Of a stretch of 25,939 nucleotides of DNA, positions 1 to 5,970 are shown piece by piece. How positions within the stretch are numbered: position 1 is the first letter of the stretch; each line of letters starts with the position of its first letter. This DNA is from VBDM01 sp035702665 (lineage in GTDB: Bacteria > Pseudomonadota > Gammaproteobacteria > Burkholderiales > SG8-39). The notes under the pieces were generated by a model that did no database searches, was not told the DNA's origin, and worked only from the letters and a program-made list of their open reading frames with translations. The stretch spans positions 1 to 25,939 of the forward strand of contig DASSQD010000041.1 in the NCBI GenBank assembly GCA_035702665.1. The letters are read 5' to 3'. The position numbers were made by a program, and so were the translations under genes.

Positions 1-51
1 CTTTTTCTTTTTCGCCTGTATCGCCAGCTCGCCATGGGTGCGGCGGACTGA
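1..51 (+). CDS. possible C-terminal end of an upstream gene (partial)
   Basis: Frame 1 is open from the window edge and stops with TGA at 49-51, giving a 16-residue tail that ends LYRQLAMGAAD. A tail of this LYR-L-G type occurs at the end of TolC-like outer-membrane factors, and such genes usually sit next to CzcA-type pumps, so this could be the end of a CzcC-like partner. The fragment is too short to prove it is coding, and the family suggestion rests on context and resemblance only. Confidence 0.3.
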   Translation, partial: LFLFRLYRQLAMGAAD

Positions 52-141
52 CCTGCATGGGGTCCGTTCTCTGCGTTGACGGCACCCCGCGGCCTGCGCA
101 TCGGCGATAGCTCTGCGGCGCCCGGAAATCCGAAACGCAAA

Positions 142-3100
142 ATGATCGAGCGCGTTGTCTCGTTCGCTCTAACCAAGCCCTTGTTCATCGTGCTCGGGGT
201 GATCCTGTTCATCGCAGGCGGCCTGGCGGCGTTCAGGTCGCTCCCGATCGAAGCATTCCCCGACGTCACCGATACGCAGGTGAACGTCATCACGCTCTTT
301 CCGGGACGCGCCGCCGAGGAGGTGGAGAAGCAGGTTACGGTGCCGTTAGAGGTGGCGTTGTCGGGCCTACCGAGCGCGGTGAGGATGTTCTCGCATACGC
401 AGTTCGGCCTGTCCTTCATCATCATCACCTTCGACGACCGCGCGAACGCCTATTTCGCACGCCAGCAGGTCGTGGAGCGGCTGAACGGGGTCGATCTGCC
501 ACCGGGCGCTCAGCCTCAGCTCGCGCCCCTCTCGACGCCGATCGGCGAGATTTTCCGTTACCGGCTCAAGTCCGAGACTGTCGACGCGCGGGAGCTACGC
601 TCAATCGAAGACTGGGTCGTCGAAAGGCAGCTTCGTCTGATTCCAGGGGTTGCCGATATCGTCACCATGGGCGGGCTGATCAAGCAATACGAAGTGAACC
701 CGGATCTCGGACGACTGCGCGACTACAAGGTAACGCTGCAGCAACTCTTCGCAGCGCTCGATCGCGGAAATTCGAACGTCGGCGGCAGCTATCTCGAGCA
801 GGGTCAGCAGCAGTACCTTATCCGCGGGATCGGCCTGCTGCGCTCTGCGGAGGACATCGGCAACATCGTTGTTGCGGAGAGGAACGGCGTTCCGGTCCTG
901 GTGAAGAACCTCGCCGCGGTCAGCCTCGGCGCGGTGCCGCGTCAGGGCCTGGTCGGCCAGGACGGCGAAGACGACGCGGTGACCGGAATCGTTCTCATGC
1001 GGAAGGGGGAGAACCCGTCGCAGGTGCTGAAGGCGGTGAAGGAGAAGGTCGAGCTCCTCAACGCATCGGGGCTTCCGAAAGGCGTGCAGATCGTTCCCTT
1101 CTACGACCGGACGTGGTTGATCGACAAGACGCTGACGACCGTGTTCACCAACCTGGTCGAGGGTGCGGCCCTGGTTACGCTGGTGCTGCTGCTCTTCCTC
1201 GGCAACCTTCGTGCGGCCCTCATCGTCGCGGCCCTGATTCCGCTGTCGCTTCTCGCCACCTTCATTGGCCTCACATGGGTGGGAATTCCGGCGAATCTGC
1301 TGTCCCTCGGCGCCATGGACTTCGGCATCATTGTCGACGGCGCGGTTATCGTCGTGGAGAACATCTTCCGCAAGCTGACCGAGAACGCCCACGACCGCAC
1401 GCCGAGGCTTCAGAAGATTCTCGACGCTACCGTGGAAGTAGGGCGGCCGACGCTGTTCTCGATGCTGATCATCATTGCGGCGAACATCCCGATATTCACC
1501 CTGCAGCGTCACGAGGGCCGAATCTTTTCGCCGATGGCGTGGTCGGTAACCTCGGCTCTCGTGGGCTCGCTGATCCTGTCGCTGACGCTCGTGCCCTTGC
1601 TGTGCCTCGGGCTGCTGCGAAAGAACCTCCCCGAGAAAGAGAACCCCCTTGTCCACGCGTGCAAGCGTGTGTACGAGCCAGTGCTCGCTTGGGCGATCCA
1701 GAACAAGAAGACGGTGATCGGAATCGCGCTGACCGCACTCACCGCGAGCCTTGCGGTGGTGCCTATGCTAGGCACGGAATTCCTGCCGGAGCTGAACGAG
1801 GGCTCGATCTGGGTCAACGTGAACCTCCCTCCATCGGTCTCGGTGACAGACGCTCAGCAGATGACCGCGAAGTTCCGCGCGGCGCTCGCCAGCGTTCCGG
1901 AAGTGGAAAGCGTCATTTCGAAGGCCGGTCGACCCGAGGACGGCACCGACCCAAAGCTCATAAACATGTGCGAGATTCTTGTCAATCTGAAGCCCGAGTC
2001 TATGTGGCGATCGGGCGTGAGCAAGGCGCGGCTGGTGGACGAGATGGACCGCGCGATGTCTCGCTTCCCCGCCATCGAGGTGAGCTTCTCGCAGCCGATC
2101 CGGGACAATGTTCTCGAGTCGATCTCACAGATCGACGGGCAGATAGTGATAAAAGTGTTCGGGGATGACCTTGATGTGCTGCGCGACAATGCGGTGGCGG
2201 TACTGAACGCCGTCAGAGACGTCCGTGGGGTCAAGCGCGCCTTCATCGACCGGCTTGGCGAGCTGCCCCAGTTGCTTATTCGAGTCGATCGCGCAGCGGC
2301 GGCGCGTTATGGACTGAATGTGGCCGACATACAGGACGTGATCGAAATGGTTCTGGGCGGGAAACCTGCGACGCAGCTTTGGGAGGGCGAGCGCCATTTC
2401 GCCGTCGCCGTGCGCCTGAAGGATTCGCAGCGTTCGATCGAGAACCTCAAGGCGATCACAGTGACTACGCCAGACGGCGCCTATGTTCCGCTCTCGCAAG
2501 TGGCCGAGTTTCAGACCATCGGCGGGTCGATGAACATAGCCCGCGAAAACGGCGTTCGCGTCCACTCAATCGGCGTATTCATCGCAAACCGTGACATGGG
2601 GAGCGTCGTCGCCGATATGAAGCAGCGCGTCGCCGAAAAGGTCAAGCTCCCGCCTGGATACAGCATTACATGGTCGGGCGAATTCGAGAATCAGGAACGC
2701 GCTATGGCTCGGCTGACCGTCATCGTGCCCGTGTCTGTCCTGATCATCTTCTTGCTCCTGTTCGACGCCTTTGGGGCTTTCCGAAGCGCGCTTCTCATAC
2801 TGCTGAATATCCCGTTCGCCCTGATCGGAGGCATTTTCGCGCTGCTCGTCACGGGAATCCCTCTCTCGGTATCCGCGGCCATCGGTTTCATCGCGTTGTT
2901 CGGACAGGCTGTCCTGAATGGCGTCGTCATGGTTGCCTACTTCAATCAACTGTGTAACGCCGGCGCATCCCCGGAGGAAGCCGTGATGCAGGGGTCCTTG
3001 ACGAGGATGCGCACCGTGATCATGACCGGCCTGCTGGCAATGCTGGGGCTGCTTCCCATGGCCGTTTCGACCGGGATCGGCTCGGAGACTCAGAAGCCGC

Positions 3101-3228
3101 TGGCGGTGGTGGTGATCGGAGGCCTGGTGACCGCGACGCTGCTTACCCTGGTCGTGCTGCCGACCCTGTATCTCGTGTTTCAGCGCTTCAGCGGTCCGCG
3201 CTGGCGCCGTGCTCCCAGCGCGGGATGA
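142..3228 (+). CDS. CzcA-type heavy-metal efflux RND transporter, inner-membrane pump
   Basis: This is an inner-membrane proton-driven RND pump of the heavy-metal efflux (HME) family; such pumps export divalent cations such as Co, Zn, Cd or Ni through a periplasmic adaptor and an outer-membrane channel. The frame is open from a TTG at 76, but ATG 142 gives the family-typical N-terminus (MIERVVSFALTKPLFIVLG) and about 1028 residues, so 142 is preferred; neither start has a clear Shine-Dalgarno sequence. TM helix 4 carries the HME1 signature with D393, D399 and E406 (spacing 6 and 7, as in CzcA), the proton-relay and cation-selectivity residues. Two large periplasmic loops follow TM1 and TM7, and the last third holds the second helix bundle. 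The DFG-x3-DGA motif favours the CzcA/CnrA class over the Cu/Ag CusA class. The exact metal cannot be read from sequence. Codon use looks somewhat less G/C-ending than in the genes downstream. Confidence 0.93.
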   Translation: MIERVVSFALTKPLFIVLGVILFIAGGLAAFRSLPIEAFPDVTDTQVNVITLFPGRAAEEVEKQVTVPLEVALSGLPSAVRMFSHTQFGLSFIIITFDDRANAYFARQQVVERLNGVDLPPGAQPQLAPLSTPIGEIFRYRLKSETVDARELRSIEDWVVERQLRLIPGVADIVTMGGLIKQYEVNPDLGRLRDYKVTLQQLFAALDRGNSNVGGSYLEQGQQQYLIRGIGLLRSAEDIGNIVVAERNGVPVLVKNLAAVSLGAVPRQGLVGQDGEDDAVTGIVLMRKGENPSQVLKAVKEKVELLNASGLPKGVQIVPFYDRTWLIDKTLTTVFTNLVEGAALVTLVLLLFLGNLRAALIVAALIPLSLLATFIGLTWVGIPANLLSLGAMDFGIIVDGAVIVVENIFRKLTENAHDRTPRLQKILDATVEVGRPTLFSMLIIIAANIPIFTLQRHEGRIFSPMAWSVTSALVGSLILSLTLVPLLCLGLLRKNLPEKENPLVHACKRVYEPVLAWAIQNKKTVIGIALTALTASLAVVPMLGTEFLPELNEGSIWVNVNLPPSVSVTDAQQMTAKFRAALASVPEVESVISKAGRPEDGTDPKLINMCEILVNLKPESMWRSGVSKARLVDEMDRAMSRFPAIEVSFSQPIRDNVLESISQIDGQIVIKVFGDDLDVLRDNAVAVLNAVRDVRGVKRAFIDRLGELPQLLIRVDRAAAARYGLNVADIQDVIEMVLGGKPATQLWEGERHFAVAVRLKDSQRSIENLKAITVTTPDGAYVPLSQVAEFQTIGGSMNIARENGVRVHSIGVFIANRDMGSVVADMKQRVAEKVKLPPGYSITWSGEFENQERAMARLTVIVPVSVLIIFLLLFDAFGAFRSALLILLNIPFALIGGIFALLVTGIPLSVSAAIGFIALFGQAVLNGVVMVAYFNQLCNAGASPEEAVMQGSLTRMRTVIMTGLLAMLGLLPMAVSTGIGSETQKPLAVVVIGGLVTATLLTLVVLPTLYLVFQRFSGPRWRRAPSAG

Positions 3229-3254
3229 CCGGCGCAGCGTCTTTCTGCTACAAT
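3225..3254 (+). promoter_or_regulatory. predicted sigma-70 promoter of rpsU
   Basis: An extended -10 element (TG-C-TACAAT) lies at 3246-3254, with TACAAT at 3249-3254 matching consensus at 5 of 6 positions. A candidate -35, ATGACC at 3225-3230 (4 of 6), sits 18 bp upstream and overlaps the stop of the RND gene. Transcription would start near 3261, giving a leader of about 25 nt before rpsU. This separates the housekeeping operon from the pump gene. The call rests on motif reading only. Confidence 0.55.
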
Positions 3255-3285
3255 CCGCGTCCTTTCATCTGAGAGACGGACCGGC

Positions 3286-3498
3286 ATGCCGACCGTACGC
3301 GTCAAGGAAAACGAGCCTTTCGAGGTAGCCCTGCGCCGCTTCAAGCGGACCGTGGAAAAAACCGGACTTCTGACCGAGTTGCGCGCGCGCGAGTTCTACG
3401 AGAAGCCGACGGCCTACCGCAAGCGGAAGCTCGCTGCCGCAGTGAAGCGCCACTACAAGCGCCTGCGCAGCCAGACACTGCCCCCGAAGCTCTACTAG
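3286..3498 (+). CDS. rpsU: 30S ribosomal protein bS21
   Basis: The 70-residue, very basic product is bS21 (MPTVRVKENEPFEVALRRFK at the start, PPKLY at the end), of the family's normal length. bS21 binds the 30S platform near the 3' end of 16S rRNA and helps initiation on mRNAs. It is the first gene of the macromolecular-synthesis cluster and is followed by yqeY, dnaG and rpoD. The Shine-Dalgarno sequence is weak (GAGAG at 3271-3275, about 10 nt before ATG). A strong hairpin directly downstream probably stops most transcripts, so that far more bS21 than primase is made, as is known for the enterobacterial operon. Confidence 0.97.
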   Translation: MPTVRVKENEPFEVALRRFKRTVEKTGLLTELRAREFYEKPTAYRKRKLAAAVKRHYKRLRSQTLPPKLY

Positions 3499-3517
3499 GA
3501 TCGAGGGCCGAGAATCG

Positions 3518-3552
3518 AGGGCTGGACCGGGAGAACCCGTCCAGCCCTTGCC
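3518..3552 (+). terminator. hairpin terminator/attenuator after rpsU
   Basis: Bases 3518-3527 (AGGGCTGGAC) pair perfectly with 3539-3548 (GTCCAGCCCT). An inner GGG/CCC pairing with one bulged C closes an AGAA loop at 3532-3535. The tract after the stem is only weakly T-rich (TTGCC, then TTT a few bases on). The stem is strong, but the poor T tract suggests partial termination with read-through into yqeY and dnaG. Position and logic match the attenuator known between rpsU and dnaG in enterobacteria. Confidence 0.65.
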
Positions 3553-3590
3553 GTTTCTGCGATGCCTGAACACGGGTCAGTCTCACTATC

Positions 3591-4037
3591 ATGTCTCTGA
3601 AATCCAGGATCACCGACGATATGAAGGCCGCGATGAAGGCGAAGGAGGCGCAGCGCCTCTCCGCGATACGCCTGCTGCTCGCAGCGATCAAGCAGCGCGA
3701 GGTCGACGAGCGCAAGGACCTTTCGGACGGAGAAATCGCCGCGGTGATCGAGAAGATGATCAAGCAGCGCCGCGACTCCATCTCGCAGTTCCAGGCGGCC
3801 AACCGCAAGGATCTGGTCGACGTCGAGACCTTCGAGTTGAACCTCCTGTCGGGCTATCTGCCAAAACAGATGACGGACGCCGAAATCGCCGAGGAAGTCT
3901 CGGCCGCGATTGGACAGACGGGCGCCAAGGGTGTTGCGGATATGGGCAAGGTGATGGGGATGCTGAAGAGCAAGCTGGGGGGACGCGCCGACTTGGGTAA
4001 AGTGTCGGCGATGGTGAAGGCGAAACTCGCGGGCTAG
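3591..4037 (+). CDS. GatB/YqeY domain protein
   Basis: The 148-residue product is a stand-alone YqeY-family protein: an N-terminal helical domain (MSLKSRITDDMKAAMKAKEA, with RLSAIRLLLAAIKQ following) and a C-terminal three-helix domain related to the tail of the GatB amidotransferase subunit (GYLPKQMTDAEI, then DMGKVMGMLKSKLGGRADLG). The related tail of GatB contacts tRNA, so a tRNA-linked role is often proposed, but the true function of stand-alone YqeY is not established. It lies between rpsU and dnaG, a position it commonly holds in betaproteobacteria and other bacteria. No convincing Shine-Dalgarno sequence precedes ATG 3591; translation may be weak. Confidence 0.93.
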   Translation: MSLKSRITDDMKAAMKAKEAQRLSAIRLLLAAIKQREVDERKDLSDGEIAAVIEKMIKQRRDSISQFQAANRKDLVDVETFELNLLSGYLPKQMTDAEIAEEVSAAIGQTGAKGVADMGKVMGMLKSKLGGRADLGKVSAMVKAKLAG

Positions 4038-4049
4038 TCCGGTTCGCGC

Positions 4050-4077
4050 TTGCGTTCTTGGAGATTTCGCCTATAAA
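4050..4077 (+). promoter_or_regulatory. predicted promoter upstream of dnaG
   Basis: TTGCGT at 4050-4055 (4 of 6 to the -35 consensus) and TATAAA at 4072-4077 (5 of 6 to the -10 consensus) are separated by 16 bp in the gap between yqeY and dnaG. The predicted start point is near 4084, about 80 nt before the primase start. This could supply primase and sigma-factor transcripts independently of the attenuated rpsU promoter. Confidence 0.5.
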
Positions 4078-4083
4078 GAGTAC

Positions 4084-4167
4084 ATGGCGAGGAGGGAGGG
4101 GCTTAGACCGCCCAGTGTGCAAGGCGCGCTTGCTGGGGCGACTCTTCGTATCGCAATCCTGACGTGA
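4084..4167 (+). CDS. putative 27-codon leader ORF overlapping the dnaG start
   Basis: An ATG at 4084 opens a 27-residue frame (starts MARREGLRPPSVQG, ends LRIAILT). Its TGA (4165-4167) overlaps the dnaG GTG (4164-4166) as GTGA, an arrangement typical of translational coupling. The ATG lies 6 bases past the predicted -10 hexamer, so a transcript from that promoter could begin almost at the AUG and be leaderless. No clear Shine-Dalgarno sequence precedes it, and none precedes dnaG either, which fits coupling. The frame is short and could occur by chance, and the peptide resembles nothing I recognise. Confidence 0.3.
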   Translation: MARREGLRPPSVQGALAGATLRIAILT

Positions 4168-5936
4168 TTCCCGATTCCTTCAAGCAAGAACTGCTCCATC
4201 GCGTCGATGTGGTCGACGTTATCGAGCGCTACGTTCCCCTGAAAAAGGGCGGCTCGAACTACCTCGCCTGCTGCCCCTTCCATTCCGAGAAGACTCCCTC
4301 GTTTACCGTCAGTCCGAGCAAGCAGTTCTATCACTGTTTCGGCTGCGGGGCTCATGGGAACGCGATCTCCTTCCTTATGGAGTATCAGGGCCTGGGGTAC
4401 GTGGAGGCGGTGAAGGACCTCGCGGAATCTGTCGGGATGAAGATGCCGGAATTCGAGCATCGCGACAGAAAATCCGACCCGGGCCCCGACCTGTACGCGA
4501 TCATGGAGCAGGCCTGCGAGTACTACCGCGAGCAGCTCAAGAACTCTCCTCGCGCGGTCGAGTACCTCAAGGGTCGTGGGCTCACCGGAAAGATCGCCGC
4601 GCGATTCGGCATCGGCTATGCTCCGGACGGCTGGCAGAACCTCGAGCGCGTCTTCCCGAACTACGCCGACAAGGCGCTGAAGGACGCGGGCCTCGTGATC
4701 GACGGCGAGGGCGGACGCCGCTACGACCGCTTTCGCGACCGGATCATGTTTCCCATCCTCAACCAGCGCGGCTCGGTGATTGCCTTCGGGGGCCGGGTTC
4801 TGGGCGAAGGGGAGCCCAAGTACCTCAATTCGCCCGAAACGGCACTGTTCGAAAAGGGGCGCGAGCTCTACGGCCTTCCGCAAGCGCGCCCTGCCGTGAG
4901 AGCCGCGGGCCGCGTCGTCGTCGTCGAGGGTTACATGGACGTGGTGGCTCTCGCCCAGCACGGTGTCGAGTACGCAGTCGCGACCCTCGGCACCGCGACT
5001 TCCTCGGTCCACGTCCAGAAGCTGCTGCGCCAGACCGACGAGGTGGTGTTCTGCTTCGACGGCGACGCCGCAGGCCGCAAGGCCGCATGGCAGGCGCTCG
5101 AGGTGAGCCTGCCCTACCTCGCCGACAACAAGGCCGCGAGGTTTCTCTTTCTTCCCCCGGAACACGACCCGGACAGCTTCGTGCGCGAGGAGGGGAGCAA
5201 GGCTTTCGAGAAGAAACTGGGCGAGGCGCGCCCGCTGTCGGAGCTTCTTCTGAGCGAGCTCAGAGGGCGGGTGGACACGGGCACGGCGGAAGGTCGGTCG
5301 CGGCTGGTACACGAGGCGAAACCGCTGCTTCAGAGGCTGTCTGCGCCGACGCTGCGCCTGCAGCTCCTGAGGGCGCTGGCGGCGGCGGCGGACATGAGCC
5401 AGGAAGACGCTGCACGGCTGATGGAGATCCGCATCGCGCGCGGGCACGACCCGAGAGCGGCCCCGGCGCATGGGGCGCCGCGCGCCGCGCAGCTTCCGCA
5501 GAGCAAGCGGGAGCACACCCTGCTCAAGTGCCTCCTAGCGAAACCCGCCCTGGCTGCCGAAGTGCCGTCAGCGATGCTCGACGCCGGTTCCCTTGAGGGC
5601 CGGATGCTCATTGCGGTCGTCGATTTCTATCGGCGCAGCCCGCGTGCGCAAGGCGGCGAGCTCATCGAACACTTCAAGGACAGTGAATTCGCCACGGCCC
5701 TTGCAGCCAGCCAGGCCAAGCTACTTGAAATCAAGCTCGAAGCGGACCATATGGAACCAGAATTCCGCGGCGAGATCGCAAATTGGCAGCGTGAGCAGCG
5801 GCAGGTGAGGCTCAATGCCTTGGCTGCGAAGGCGGAGCATACCCCTGCCGAACAGACCGAAATTCGGAATTTGGTCTCACAGTTGGGCGAAGTCCAAGCT
5901 CAGCCCGACATCCGCCCCAAAAATGCTATAATTTAG
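4164..5936 (+). CDS. dnaG: DNA primase DnaG
   Basis: The 590-residue product synthesises the RNA primers for Okazaki fragments and leading-strand starts at the fork, together with DnaB helicase. The N-terminal CHC2 zinc finger has C37, H40, C58 and C61. The central Toprim catalytic domain shows the acidic residue in VVVEGYMD (E255) and the metal-binding DGDAAG (D299, D301). The C-terminal part, from about residue 440 to the end, is the helical DnaB-binding domain, which is poorly conserved as usual. Length matches the family (E. coli has 581). The start is GTG 4164, because the next residues (IPDSFKQELLHRVDVVDVIERY) match the primase N-terminus. It lacks a visible Shine-Dalgarno sequence and overlaps a small upstream frame. 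The rpoD promoter is embedded in its last codons. Confidence 0.97.
   Translation: MIPDSFKQELLHRVDVVDVIERYVPLKKGGSNYLACCPFHSEKTPSFTVSPSKQFYHCFGCGAHGNAISFLMEYQGLGYVEAVKDLAESVGMKMPEFEHRDRKSDPGPDLYAIMEQACEYYREQLKNSPRAVEYLKGRGLTGKIAARFGIGYAPDGWQNLERVFPNYADKALKDAGLVIDGEGGRRYDRFRDRIMFPILNQRGSVIAFGGRVLGEGEPKYLNSPETALFEKGRELYGLPQARPAVRAAGRVVVVEGYMDVVALAQHGVEYAVATLGTATSSVHVQKLLRQTDEVVFCFDGDAAGRKAAWQALEVSLPYLADNKAARFLFLPPEHDPDSFVREEGSKAFEKKLGEARPLSELLLSELRGRVDTGTAEGRSRLVHEAKPLLQRLSAPTLRLQLLRALAAAADMSQEDAARLMEIRIARGHDPRAAPAHGAPRAAQLPQSKREHTLLKCLLAKPALAAEVPSAMLDAGSLEGRMLIAVVDFYRRSPRAQGGELIEHFKDSEFATALAASQAKLLEIKLEADHMEPEFRGEIANWQREQRQVRLNALAAKAEHTPAEQTEIRNLVSQLGEVQAQPDIRPKNAII
5905..5932 (+). promoter_or_regulatory. 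rpoD promoter inside the 3' end of dnaG
   Basis: A perfect extended -10 (TG-C-TATAAT, 5924-5932) ends one base before the dnaG stop codon TAG (5934-5936). CCGACA at 5905-5910 (4 of 6 to the -35 consensus) sits 16 bp upstream. Transcription would start near 5939, giving a leader of about 32 nt with a good Shine-Dalgarno sequence (GGAGGG, 5955-5960) ahead of the rpoD ATG. An internal promoter within dnaG that drives rpoD is known in enterobacteria. Motif reading only. Confidence 0.75.
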
Positions 5937-5970
5937 GGTTTCGTTCGACGCCGCGGAGGGATGAGAAATC

